64,000 nucleotides of DNA, taken from Verrucomicrobiales bacterium. GTDB taxonomy: Bacteria; Verrucomicrobiota; Verrucomicrobiia; Limisphaerales; J093. Below are positions 40,573 to 49,358 of the stretch, in pieces. Position numbers and translations under genes: made by a program. Under the pieces are notes generated by a model. The model was not told the origin of the DNA. It ran no database searches and saw nothing but the letters and a program-made list of their open reading frames with translations. The stretch is from assembly GCA_024233305.1 (NCBI GenBank), contig JACKPV010000030.1:1-64000 (forward strand), written 5' to 3'. Each line of letters starts with the position of its first letter. Within the stretch, counting starts at the first letter, position 1.

Positions 40573-42960
40573 TCACTCCACTTCCACGGCCTCGTAAGGA
40601 CAAACCTGCCGGCAGGTGTCGCACCGGGTGCAGCGGTCGAGGTCGATCGTATGCCGCGCATAAGGGGTCATCGGAATGGCATCGACCGGGCAGCGTTGAG
40701 CGCAAATGGTGCAGCCGGTGCACCGGTCGTTGATCCGGTATTTCACCAGCGCCTGGCATTTGCGCGCAGGACACCGTCCGGCGATGTGGGCCTCGTATTC
40801 GTCGCGGTAGTAACGCAGGGTGGTCAGCACCGGATTCGGCGCGGTCTTGCCGAGTCCGCACAAACTCCCCTGGGTGACGGACACAGCGAGACGTTCGAGT
40901 TCATTGATGTCCTGCCGGCGGCCCCGGCCCACGCAAAGGCGGTCGAGGATGTCGAGCATGCGCTTCGTGCCGATGCGGCAGAAGGTGCATTTGCCGCACG
41001 ACTGATCCTGCGTGAAGCGGAGGAAGTAGCGCGCGATGTCGACCATGCAGGCGGTGTCGTCGAGGACCACGAGACCGCCCGATCCCATGATGGCGCCCAC
41101 GGCGCGGAGGGAATCGTAGTCGACGCGGGTGTCCGCCAGATGCGCCGGCACGCAACCGCCGGACGGTCCGCCGATCTGGACCGCCTTCAACTGCCGGCCG
41201 GGCGCGACGCCGCCGCCGATTTCGTCGACGATTTCGCGGATGGTGGTTCCCATCGGGACCTCGATCAGGCCCCCACGTTGCACGGAGCCGGCGAGTGCGA
41301 AGACCTTGGTTCCCTTGCTGCCCTCGGTGCCGAGGGCGGCGAAGGCCTCGGGGCCGTGGCGGAGAATCCAAGGCACGAGCGCCAGCGTTTCGACGTTGTT
41401 GATGAGGGTCGGACGCCCCCAAAGGCCGGCCTGCGCCGGGAAGGGTGGACGGAGCCGCGGCATACCGCGCCGCCCTTCGAGGGAGGCAATGAGCGCGGTT
41501 TCCTCCCCGCACACGAACGCGCCGGCGCCTTCCATGATCCGCAGACGCAGCGGGCGGGCATGCCCCAACAACGTGTCCCCGAGCCAGCCACGCTGTTCCA
41601 TTTCCGCCAGCGCCGTCTGCACGCGCCGCACCGCCAGCGGGTATTCATGCCGGATGTAGAAGACCCCCTCGCGCGCCCCGATCGCCAGGGCCGCAATCGC
41701 CATTCCCTCGATGATGCGGTAGGGAAAGGACTCGAGCAGCATGCGGTCCATGAACGCACCGGGATCGCCCTCGTCGCCGTTGCAGATGATGTATTTCGTA
41801 TCGCCCGGCTGCCCGCTGACGACCCGCCATTTGCGGCCGGAGGGAAAGCCCGCGCCGCCGCGCCCGCGCAGGCCGGACTGCTCGATGGTGTCGATGATCC
41901 GCGCCGGGTTCTCTGCTTCGAGGCATTGCCGGAGGGCGTGGAAACCGTCCTGAGCGAGATACTCGTCGAGGTCGAGGGGGTCGAGGCTGCCAAAATGTTC
42001 GGTGGCGAGGTGAACCTGCCGCGACAGGAAGGCCCGGGGCGCAGGCGCGTTCATATCCAACGCGCATTCCCGGACGGGATCGGCGGTGTTGTCGAGCAGC
42101 AGGTTGTCGAGGGTGCGGTTCCAGAGACCGGCCAACCGTTGGCGGAGACCGGCCGGTTGGAAATGGCGGCGGACGATGGCCTGGGCGTTCGACGGGGTCA
42201 GGCCGGCATAGAACGCGCTGGATTTGCCGTGCTGGGCCACCTCGACCAGCGGCGTGCGGTGGCACATTCCGACGCAACCGACACGTTTCACGCGGATGCC
42301 CGTGCCCGCCATCCGGGCGCTGTCGCGGAGCGCGTGAAAGAGTTCGTCGCTGCCTTTGGCCATGCAACAGGAGCCGAGTCCGACGTGGATTTCGACGGCG
42401 GCCGCGGCCGCGGTCTCGATGGCCTCGGTGGTGCGTTCATCGCCCGCTCCGGCGACGCGGCGTTCGCGGAACTCGCGGACGATGCCCGAGGCCTTCTCGG
42501 GTTTGGCATGGCCGAAGGTGTGCTCCTCGATCTTCACCACCGGAGCCAGGGTGCAGCACCCGAGGCAGGCCACCGGTTCGACGGTGAACTCGCGATTCGG
42601 ATCGGTGTCGCTGCCCGCAGGAATGCCGAGATGGAGGCGCAACGCTTCCTCGACGCGATCGGCTCCGGTCACGTGGCACGCGGTGCCGCGGCAGACGCGG
42701 ATGATGTGCCGGCCCGCCGGTTGGTGGCGGAACATGTCGTAGAAGGTCGCCACGCCCGTGATGGCGGCCGGCTCGATCTCCGTCTGGTCGCAGACCCGGC
42801 GGAGCGCTTCCACCGGAAGGAAGCCGTAGTGCTCCTGCAATTCCTGCAAGATGGGGATGACCGCCTCGGGACGACGTCCGGCGCGCTGGACGGCTTGCTG
42901 CACGAAGCCCAGGTCAACCTCGGTCGACGTCGGGGCCGGCGCTGTCGAACCCAACCTCAT
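40573..42960 (-). CDS. NuoE-NuoF fusion with extra thioredoxin-like and 8Fe-8S domains
   Basis: This 795-residue protein joins modules that are usually separate. Residues 1-165 are NuoE (2Fe-2S: C90, C95, C132, C136). Residues 190-275 are a second thioredoxin-like ferredoxin domain (C199, C229, C233). Residues 330-710 are NuoF with the FMN/NADH loops GLRGRGGAGFPSG (363-375), NGDEGDPGAF (394-403) and the 4Fe-4S CGKCTFC with C701. Residues 747-787 hold two 4Fe-4S motifs (CTGCTICAQRC, CTRCDTC). It would oxidise NADH via FMN and pass electrons through a chain, as in HydB/HndC-type bifurcating enzymes. No hydrogenase or formate dehydrogenase is nearby. The start overlaps the propeller gene stop (ATGA). 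Confidence 0.9.
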   Translation of the reverse strand: MRLGSTAPAPTSTEVDLGFVQQAVQRAGRRPEAVIPILQELQEHYGFLPVEALRRVCDQTEIEPAAITGVATFYDMFRHQPAGRHIIRVCRGTACHVTGADRVEEALRLHLGIPAGSDTDPNREFTVEPVACLGCCTLAPVVKIEEHTFGHAKPEKASGIVREFRERRVAGAGDERTTEAIETAAAAAVEIHVGLGSCCMAKGSDELFHALRDSARMAGTGIRVKRVGCVGMCHRTPLVEVAQHGKSSAFYAGLTPSNAQAIVRRHFQPAGLRQRLAGLWNRTLDNLLLDNTADPVRECALDMNAPAPRAFLSRQVHLATEHFGSLDPLDLDEYLAQDGFHALRQCLEAENPARIIDTIEQSGLRGRGGAGFPSGRKWRVVSGQPGDTKYIICNGDEGDPGAFMDRMLLESFPYRIIEGMAIAALAIGAREGVFYIRHEYPLAVRRVQTALAEMEQRGWLGDTLLGHARPLRLRIMEGAGAFVCGEETALIASLEGRRGMPRLRPPFPAQAGLWGRPTLINNVETLALVPWILRHGPEAFAALGTEGSKGTKVFALAGSVQRGGLIEVPMGTTIREIVDEIGGGVAPGRQLKAVQIGGPSGGCVPAHLADTRVDYDSLRAVGAIMGSGGLVVLDDTACMVDIARYFLRFTQDQSCGKCTFCRIGTKRMLDILDRLCVGRGRRQDINELERLAVSVTQGSLCGLGKTAPNPVLTTLRYYRDEYEAHIAGRCPARKCQALVKYRINDRCTGCTICAQRCPVDAIPMTPYARHTIDLDRCTRCDTCRQVCPYEAVEVE

Positions 42961-44765
42961 TCCGCGACGCCTCCTCCGCTGCCATCCGATTTTCCGCCGG
43001 CGCCGAGGGCGAACAGGGTCGATTCGCCGCGCACGAAAACGCGGCCGGGGGCGAACGCCGGGCTCGCGTGGATCGGCTCGCCCATCTCGAACTTCGCCAG
43101 CTCGCCGAACTCCCGGGCCGCCCGCCCGACGAAGACCTGGCCATCGGTGCCGAACACATACAGGCGATCACCGGCGATGGCGGGCGAGGCGTTGCATTCC
43201 ATTTCGAGGTCGTGGTCCCAGAGCTTCTCGCCGGTCTTCACGTCGACGCACACAAGCACCCCGTAGGTGGCGAGGGTGAAAAGCAGTTCTTCGTTCGCGA
43301 CGGGCGTCGCGATGTCAGGCACCTCCTCGTCCTCGGTCCAAACCAGATCGTCCTCGCTGAGCTCCCCGGTGGCATCCGGTCGGATGGCGCAGACACGGTC
43401 GGAAGGGCTGGTGGCCAGAACGAGGCCGCCGGCGAAGATCGGCGAGGGTGTGAGTTCACCCCCGACGCAATCCACGCGCCAGCGTTCGGCGCCGTCGGCG
43501 AGATTGTAAGCCACCACATGCGAGGCGCCCAACGTGACGATTTGTCCGGCGCCGGCGGCATTGATGATGAGCGGCGTCGTCCAGGAGGCGCCGAACGCCC
43601 GCGGGGTTTCCCAGACCGGTTCACCGGTGGCGCCGTCGAGCAGGCTGAGCTTGGATACCTCGTCCTCCTCGTAGCCCTGGTCCCATTGGAGCAGCAACCG
43701 GCCCTCGTGCGTCACCAGCGAGCTGGCGTGTCCGTAAGGATCGTCGGGCACGCCGAGCGCCTTCGACCAGACCGGGCGGCCGTCGAGATCGAACGCCGCG
43801 AGGTCGCCGGTGGCAAAGACGGCGTAGACGCGCAGACCGTCGGTGGCCATCGAGGAGGCGGACAAGCCGGTTTCTTCGAGTTCCTTGAGCTGTTTCTGGG
43901 TGACCGTCGGACCGGCCGGCACTTCCTTCTGCCAGCGCAGGGCGCCGGTGCCGGCATCGTAGCAAAGGACCAGGCGGCGTTCGGCGTTGCCGCCGCAAAG
44001 GAAGACGCGGTCGCCCCAGACAATCGGAGAGTTGAAGCCGGGCGCCGGAACGGGGGCTTTCCAGAGGACGTTCTCCCCCGATTCGAGGTCCCAACGCACG
44101 GGGAGGTTGGTGTGGATTGACACCGCGGCGCCCGTGGGGCCAAGGAAACGGGGCCAGTTCGCCAGGAAGGCGGCCTGGTCGGGAAGTCGCGGCGTGGCGG
44201 GTTGCGCCTCCCCGACGGCCGCTGCGCCGTCCGCGACGGCGGTCCCGAGGGGCAGCGAAGTGTCCGCTCCCCAGGCCAGCGCGACCAGTCCGGCGGCCGT
44301 CGCCACCCCCATGATTCCCGCCGCCCGCCGGGATCGGGCCTGCGCGGCCAGATGCCGTTCGGCCTGATCCTCCGCGAAGGCGGGGAGGTGCGGTTGCTCG
44401 CGCAGCTTCCGGAAACGTCGCGCCGAAGCGACACCCGCCGCCAGACCGATCAGCAACAACCAGCCGCCAGCCTGGCTGCGTCGCAGGTGCGCGAAGTAGC
44501 GCTGACGCAGGTGTAGGTCGAGTTCCCGGATGCGTTGTTTCAAGGCCTCGTCCTTGGGCGCCGCGGCCAGCTGCCGCTTGAGTTCGGCCATCTCGGTGGA
44601 CTTGAACGGATCGGCCTCCCGCGCGCGGTAGTGCTGGACCAGCAGGATGCCGCCGGTGAGGCAGCAGAACACGGCAGCCACCCGGGCGAGGCGCCGGAGC
44701 GTATCGGCGAGTGAAGCCCCTTCAGCGGCGGGCGTTCGAGGGGGAGGCTGGGAGGAATCGTTCAT
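42957..44765 (-). CDS. Membrane-anchored PQQ-type beta-propeller protein
   Basis: The 602-residue protein has hydrophobic segments at about 27-45, 100-116 and 148-165 before a large propeller domain (about 205-600). The propeller repeats read WGDRVFLCGGNAERRLVLCYDAGTGALRWQKE, DGLRVYAVFATGDLAAFDLDGRPVWSK and AGDRLYVFGTDGQVFVG. These are PQQ_2-type repeats, most of which do not bind PQQ. It probably projects the propeller into the periplasm as a scaffold or electron-transfer partner. Its stop overlaps the NuoEF start, and its start overlaps the stop of the NosR/NapH-like gene (both ATGA), so all three are made from one RNA. Confidence 0.85.
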   Translation of the reverse strand: MNDSSQPPPRTPAAEGASLADTLRRLARVAAVFCCLTGGILLVQHYRAREADPFKSTEMAELKRQLAAAPKDEALKQRIRELDLHLRQRYFAHLRRSQAGGWLLLIGLAAGVASARRFRKLREQPHLPAFAEDQAERHLAAQARSRRAAGIMGVATAAGLVALAWGADTSLPLGTAVADGAAAVGEAQPATPRLPDQAAFLANWPRFLGPTGAAVSIHTNLPVRWDLESGENVLWKAPVPAPGFNSPIVWGDRVFLCGGNAERRLVLCYDAGTGALRWQKEVPAGPTVTQKQLKELEETGLSASSMATDGLRVYAVFATGDLAAFDLDGRPVWSKALGVPDDPYGHASSLVTHEGRLLLQWDQGYEEDEVSKLSLLDGATGEPVWETPRAFGASWTTPLIINAAGAGQIVTLGASHVVAYNLADGAERWRVDCVGGELTPSPIFAGGLVLATSPSDRVCAIRPDATGELSEDDLVWTEDEEVPDIATPVANEELLFTLATYGVLVCVDVKTGEKLWDHDLEMECNASPAIAGDRLYVFGTDGQVFVGRAAREFGELAKFEMGEPIHASPAFAPGRVFVRGESTLFALGAGGKSDGSGGGVAE

Positions 44766-46105
44766 GCTTTCGGAGGCTGTGCAAGGGTCGCCGGCGGCAG
44801 GGGCAGCGCCTCGGGCGCCAGCAGGCCGAGCCGTACGCGCTCATTGGGACAATAGGTATAGCAGCGCCCGCAGGCGAGACAGGCCGAGCGGTCGGGCTCG
44901 AAATCGTTCCGCGCCGGGCGCAGAGAGAGGGCCATCAGGCGCACGCCGAGAACCAAACCGATCCATCCGCCGAACAACCACCCGCCGATCCGAAAGCGCT
45001 TCCGAATGGCCACGGCCTCCGCAAGCAGCCCGTCCGGATCGCGATCCGCCCGCGCCAGGGCGAGACTGTCGGGGGTGGCCACCGGAGGTGGCGCCGCCGG
45101 CCGATCCGGGGCGTGATACGCCTCGGCGAGGGCGACCTTCGGATGCAGCTTCGAGAAGGGCGTGGCCAGCCGGGAGCCGAGCCAGGCGGTGGCCAGGATC
45201 AGCGCCGGGAGCAGGACGAGCAGGCGGCCCATCCGCCGGCGGTCCGGCGCCAGGGCCTGGGGCGTTGACGGCAGATTCACCGGCTCGCGGATGGCGCCGT
45301 AGGGACACGATTCCTCGCACAGCCGGCATTGGGTGCAGTAATTCGGAGTGATCCGAATCCGCCAGCGCGACACCGCGGCAGCCATTCGGAGCAGCGCGCC
45401 GTAGGGACAAACGAACCGGCAATAGGGACGCCCGACGAACATGCCCAGCACGAGCAGCCCCAACCCGAGCCCAACCATCAGGAAACTGCCGTTCATCCGG
45501 AACAACGGCACGAAGGGATCATAGCGGCAGAACAAAAACGTGGCGCCCGTCGCCGCAAAGAGCAGGCCGGCGCCGAGAAAGAAATAGGGGAAGAGCCCGA
45601 GCCCGGCTTCCAGCCACGCCGGCACCTTCACCGGTCGGATCAGTATTAGATCCTGGAGCGCGCCGTGCGGACAAACCGCCGCGCAAAACGTGCGCCCCGC
45701 GAACAAGGCCACGGCCAGCGGCAGGATGAAGAAGGCCAGCGCCGTGAACGGGATGGCGTAACCGTTGTCGAACAGACCCAGCGCCACGTTCTGCGGCGCG
45801 CCGATCGCGCAGATGCAGCCCGCGCGATAGAAACCGAAATAGACCAGGGAGAAGATTGAGAGCCCGATCAAGCCCTTCCGCGAACGCCGCCGCAACGCCA
45901 GCCACGTGGCCAGCCCCAACCCGCCCGCCAGCACCGCCAGGTCCACGTATTGCATCGCCGCCGACCGCGGCTCGGGGGTGGCCGCCACCGGCATCACGTA
46001 GTCCGTTTCAAACTCCGGCGGGGGAAAGCGGCGTTCCGCAGCGAACACCGTCGCGCCCAACCCGAGCAGCAGCCAGATCCAGATGAACAATCCCCGGGCG
46101 CGCAT
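44762..46105 (-). CDS. NosR/NapH-like polytopic membrane ferredoxin
   Basis: This 447-residue protein has about eight hydrophobic segments (8-22, 52-71, 78-96, 117-135, 168-188, 205-225, 293-310, 374-391). Two C-x3-CP motifs, CAAVCPHG (141-148) and CRFVCPYG (229-236), are the mark of NapH/NosR/RdxA-like proteins. A ferredoxin site CTQCRLCEESCP is at 257-268 and another, CLACGRCYTYCP, at 409-420. An additional CICAIGA block (97-103) resembles NosR. Such proteins move electrons between the quinone pool or flavoproteins and periplasmic Fe-S partners. No nap or nos catalytic gene is present. Start at 46105 is set by the hydrophobic MRARGLFIWIWLLLG opening. Confidence 0.9.
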   Translation of the reverse strand: MRARGLFIWIWLLLGLGATVFAAERRFPPPEFETDYVMPVAATPEPRSAAMQYVDLAVLAGGLGLATWLALRRRSRKGLIGLSIFSLVYFGFYRAGCICAIGAPQNVALGLFDNGYAIPFTALAFFILPLAVALFAGRTFCAAVCPHGALQDLILIRPVKVPAWLEAGLGLFPYFFLGAGLLFAATGATFLFCRYDPFVPLFRMNGSFLMVGLGLGLLVLGMFVGRPYCRFVCPYGALLRMAAAVSRWRIRITPNYCTQCRLCEESCPYGAIREPVNLPSTPQALAPDRRRMGRLLVLLPALILATAWLGSRLATPFSKLHPKVALAEAYHAPDRPAAPPPVATPDSLALARADRDPDGLLAEAVAIRKRFRIGGWLFGGWIGLVLGVRLMALSLRPARNDFEPDRSACLACGRCYTYCPNERVRLGLLAPEALPLPPATLAQPPKA

Positions 46106-46107
46106 CC

Positions 46108-46677
46108 TCAGTGGCTGGTTTTCAGGAGGTAGGGGTGATCGACCGGAACCCGACGGAAGGCGTCCCCGGCACAGACCCGGGCTATCGAGCATTCGTTGCA
46201 ATTGACGCAACGATCATGCCGCACCTGCAAGTAGAGCGACCCGTTGCCGAACCGGTTGCAGCCCTCGACGCATTTGCCGCAGCCGATGCAGAGTTGCTCG
46301 TCGATCACGTACTCGTAATAGGGATCCTCGATGAACTTCCGGATGATGGCCGCGGTGGGACACAGCTGGTTCTCGGCGCCGGTGTTGAGGGCGTTGGGTT
46401 CGGGCTCGAAATAGCCCGTGCAGAGCTCGCAGTAACCGCAGATCGCGTGGGTGTGCACGCACTTCACCGCCGATTGCTCAAGGACACAATCCGTGGCGCA
46501 CCGTCCGCAGCGCACGCACTTCGCGGGATCAATCTGCCAGACGTGGGTGACCGCGCCGGCCCGTTGCGCCATCAAGCCCAGCAGGGCGCCGGCGCCCGTC
46601 ATGCCGGCGATCCGGGCGCCGCTCCGCAGGAAATCGCGCCGGCTGACCGGGCTGGATGGTTGATTGAGCGAGGGCAT
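46108..46677 (-). CDS. Tat-exported polyferredoxin (NapG/NrfC-like)
   Basis: The 189-residue protein has a twin-arginine signal (SRRDFLRSGARIAGMTGAGALLG at about 12-34). Four Fe-S cluster sites follow: CVRCGRCATDC, CGYCELC, CIGCGKCVEGC and CVNCNEC, with further cysteines. This is the four-cluster pattern of NapG/NrfC/DmsB-like electron-transfer subunits. It is predicted to fold in the cytoplasm, be exported, and dock on the membrane partner encoded 2 bp downstream. It starts 4 bp after the stop of the preceding NHL-type gene. Confidence 0.9.
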   Translation of the reverse strand: MPSLNQPSSPVSRRDFLRSGARIAGMTGAGALLGLMAQRAGAVTHVWQIDPAKCVRCGRCATDCVLEQSAVKCVHTHAICGYCELCTGYFEPEPNALNTGAENQLCPTAAIIRKFIEDPYYEYVIDEQLCIGCGKCVEGCNRFGNGSLYLQVRHDRCVNCNECSIARVCAGDAFRRVPVDHPYLLKTSH

Positions 46678-46681
46678 GCGA

Positions 46682-47722
46682 TCAGGAGTTCGCGGTTGGT
46701 TTCCGTTCCATCACGTGAATCTGCGCGGTCACCGTGTCCAGGATGTAAATGCGGTCTTCCGGACCGACCACCGCGTCCAGGCTGGCCCGCGTGCCGTCGC
46801 CGAACCCATCGCCCGCCCCCGCCTGCGCGTTTTCGGGAAACATCTCCGTGCCGGCCACCACGCACTCGAAATCCCCGTGTGCACTGTAGACCTTCACCCG
46901 GGGCAACCCCTTTTCGCAGGTGACCAACCGGCCGTCGGAAAGCACCGCCAGGTTCACCGGGTTGCAGCAGCCACTGAAGCCTTCGATGGCCATGGTCGGT
47001 CGGCCCCAGGCAAATTCGAGCGCGCCGTCAGGGGTGTAAAACTCGACCCGATGGCGGCCCGGGTTGTTGACGCGCAGAAGGCCGTCCGGGTGCCATTCGA
47101 CGTCGAGATACGGACTCGGGAGGACAAAGCCGGGAATGTCGCGGTCCTTGTCGCGTTCGCCAATCCGGGCCGTCACCTGGCCCGCAAGATCGTGCCGCAG
47201 GATCACCCGCGCGCCGGCGTCCGCGGCGAACACCGCGTCGTCCGTCACGGCAATGCCGGTGAACCAGCTCCGTTCGGGGGATTTCTCCCAGGTGGCCCGG
47301 CGTTTGCCGTCCGCCTCGAAAACCTCGAGGTGAGCGCGGAACCCGGCATAGATCGTGCCGTCGGCGGCGACGGCCACGCAGCGCAAAGGCGCTGCCATCG
47401 GGACTTCGCGCACCGCGCTGCCGTCCGGCGTGACCTCGCCCAATCGCTGGCCGGCAGCGACCAGCAGGTTGCCCTGGGGCGTTACCGCAAGGCGGCGCGC
47501 CTCCTTCCACGGCAGGTCGATCCGCCGGCGTTCGACGTACTTGACGAGCGCGGGATCGGTTTTCTCGTGCACGCCGACGGAATAGGCGTAGGGATTCGTG
47601 TCGCCGCTTCCGGCGGTGCGCCCGCGTTGTCGGCCGGCGACCACGGCCGCGGCAGTTCCAGCGGCTCCGCGCAGGAGAAACCTCCGCCGGCTGCACCGGG
47701 ACGAATGGGCAGGGGAGTTCAT
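46682..47722 (-). CDS. Tat-exported NHL-type beta-propeller protein
   Basis: The 346-residue protein has a twin-arginine-type signal (RRRFLLRGAAGTAAAVVAG at about 12-30). An NHL/YVTN-like propeller follows, with short repeats such as RRLAVTPQGNLLVAAGQRLGEV, VAVAADGTIYAGFRAHLEV and LAVLSDGRLVTCEKGLPRVKVY. It contains adjacent cysteines in FSGCCNPVN. A Tat-exported propeller implies folding, possibly with a cofactor, before export. It shares the operon with a Tat ferredoxin and a Tat-type small protein. Function unknown. Confidence 0.85.
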   Translation of the reverse strand: MNSPAHSSRCSRRRFLLRGAAGTAAAVVAGRQRGRTAGSGDTNPYAYSVGVHEKTDPALVKYVERRRIDLPWKEARRLAVTPQGNLLVAAGQRLGEVTPDGSAVREVPMAAPLRCVAVAADGTIYAGFRAHLEVFEADGKRRATWEKSPERSWFTGIAVTDDAVFAADAGARVILRHDLAGQVTARIGERDKDRDIPGFVLPSPYLDVEWHPDGLLRVNNPGRHRVEFYTPDGALEFAWGRPTMAIEGFSGCCNPVNLAVLSDGRLVTCEKGLPRVKVYSAHGDFECVVAGTEMFPENAQAGAGDGFGDGTRASLDAVVGPEDRIYILDTVTAQIHVMERKPTANS

Positions 47723-47973
47723 GTTTCAGGCGATTCCGGTAGTGGCTGCTTTTGTTCGACCGCGGCCGGGAGGTCGCAGTCCGAAAATGCCGGACAATTC
47801 CGGCATGGCGGACAATCCAGGCAGATGCCGCCAGCGCCGGCCCGCGGGCGCTCAATCCAGGCCACCACGCCTACGAGGGCCGAGGCCCCGAACCACCGGC
47901 CGCCCTGCCGCAGGAAATCCCGCCGCGAGGCCGGAGTCGGCCGGTTATGCCCGCCGTCGTGCATAGGTTCCAT
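47719..47973 (-). CDS. Small Tat-type cysteine-rich protein
   Basis: The 84-residue protein, first in the cluster, has the Tat motif SRRDFLRQGG followed by a hydrophobic stretch (WFGASALVGVVAWIE). After it comes GGICLDCPPCRNCPAFSDCD, with five cysteines spaced C-x2-C-x2-C-x2-C-x5-C, then a short Gln/Pro tail. The spacing could hold an Fe-S cluster or metal. Its stop overlaps the start of the NHL-type gene (ATGA). The start at 47973 gives the Tat motif near residue 16; an ATG at 47964 is possible. No family is recognised. Confidence 0.75.
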   Translation of the reverse strand: MEPMHDGGHNRPTPASRRDFLRQGGRWFGASALVGVVAWIERPRAGAGGICLDCPPCRNCPAFSDCDLPAAVEQKQPLPESPET

Positions 47974-48184
47974 AATCTGTACCCTCGTCGGGCCGTTCGT
48001 CAGCAAACCAATTTTGTCATGACCGATACAATGGACGTGCACCTCGCCTTTCAGGGCTAGACCAGGATTGCGCAAAGCTTGCCGTATCTTGCCCTGGCGA
48101 ATTCCCGCACCCTCCTGACGCAACCGGCCGTGCGTCGGAACCCGCCTTGCCGGCGGAAAGCCGCGACGCCGGCATCCGCTCACC

Positions 48185-48820
48185 CTACTCGGGCGGCATG
48201 GCGATGTCGGCCAGCCGGGGATGACCGGTTCGCACCAGCCAGAGCAGTGCCAGGAAGTCATAGAGCGCGTGGGTCACCATCGGAGCCACCAGGCTGCCGG
48301 TGACCTGGGCGAGCAAGCCGAGGTAAATGCCCATGACGCCGGCCGTGATCGCGTAGACCCGGTTGACGCTGTGGGCCAAGCCGAAGAGGGCGCTGGCAAG
48401 CAGGAGCCCGGCGGCTTCGCCGGCCCGTTCCGACACCCAGCCCTGGATGGCGCCGCGGAACAGGATCTCTTCCCCGACCCCGGCCAGCACCGCCAGGCAG
48501 GCGATTTGCGACCCGGACCACGCGCGCATGACCGGGCGGAGGGTGCTTTCAAGAAAGCGGCGTACCGGCACGAAGACCCCGCGGGGCGTGGTCATCAACC
48601 GGTGAAAGAACAGGAACATCGGCAGCGCGGCCGCCACCCCGAGCCCGACGCCGCGGGCGTCGACCTGGAACAGCGCATCCAGCGGGCGACCCTGCAACCA
48701 CAGCAGCCCCGCGCCCACCACGCCAAGCCCGGCCTGCACGGCGCACCCGAACCAGAACCAAGGCTGTCCCGGCAACAGCGTGGCATCAAGCGGCTCGGGC
48801 GGTGGATTCGTTGGACGCAC
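48185..48820 (-). CDS. CPBP-family intramembrane glutamic endopeptidase
   Basis: This protein of about 211 residues has several membrane segments and the CPBP (Abi/Rce1-like) motifs: EEILFRGAIQGWV, FGLAHSVN and THALYDF. The GTG at 48820 gives the N-terminus VRPTNPPPEPLD; a TTG at 48880 could add 20 residues. CPBP proteases process membrane-bound peptides or prenylated proteins; bacterial members serve bacteriocin immunity, signalling or unknown functions. The gene lies alone, upstream of the electron-transfer cluster and in the same direction. Confidence 0.88.
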   Translation of the reverse strand: MRPTNPPPEPLDATLLPGQPWFWFGCAVQAGLGVVGAGLLWLQGRPLDALFQVDARGVGLGVAAALPMFLFFHRLMTTPRGVFVPVRRFLESTLRPVMRAWSGSQIACLAVLAGVGEEILFRGAIQGWVSERAGEAAGLLLASALFGLAHSVNRVYAITAGVMGIYLGLLAQVTGSLVAPMVTHALYDFLALLWLVRTGHPRLADIAMPPE

Positions 48821-49016
48821 GTCCGCACCATAGCGGAACGGGCCGCCCGGGGAAACCCGGTAGCCTCCGGCCCGCCGCAACCGGGGCTTGCCGGATCGTC
48901 CTGAGGATCTTAGAAAAGAGGCATTCCCCGGGGCAATCCCATGCCCCGGCAGCCATGCGAGAAGGCCGACAGACCCGCCCCGACAACCGGGCCGAACGAA
49001 CGAAAGGAAACGTGAT

Positions 49017-49358
49017 ATGGACTGGTATCTGAAAGCGCTGAAGAACTACGTGGGTTTCAGCGGGCGCGCCCGGCGCACCGAGTATTGGATGTTTGTGCTG
49101 TTCAACCTGATCGCCGCGATTGTCCTTGGCATCGCGGACGCAGTCCTGGGCACTGGTGGTCTGCTGGGCGCGGTGTACGCGCTGGCCGTGTTCCTGCCCG
49201 GGCTGGCCGTGGCCATTCGCCGGTTGCACGATACCAGTCGGAGTGGATGGTGGATTCTCATCGGCTTCGTGCCCATTGTGGGAATCATTGTCCTGCTGGT
49301 GTTCGCGGTTCAGGACAGCACCCCGGGCAGCAACGAATACGGCCCCTGCCCCAAATGA
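49017..49358 (+). CDS. DUF805 membrane protein
   Basis: The 113-residue protein has the DUF805 pattern: MDWYLKALKNYVGFSGRARRTEYWMFVLFN at the N-terminus, three to four membrane segments and the conserved IRRLHDTSRSGWW near 67-79 with a C-terminal DSTPGSNEYGP. The start at 49017 is supported by AAGGAA at about 49003-49008. DUF805 proteins are small inner-membrane proteins of unknown function. A candidate terminator hairpin follows at 49372-49408. Confidence 0.9.
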   Translation: MDWYLKALKNYVGFSGRARRTEYWMFVLFNLIAAIVLGIADAVLGTGGLLGAVYALAVFLPGLAVAIRRLHDTSRSGWWILIGFVPIVGIIVLLVFAVQDSTPGSNEYGPCPK

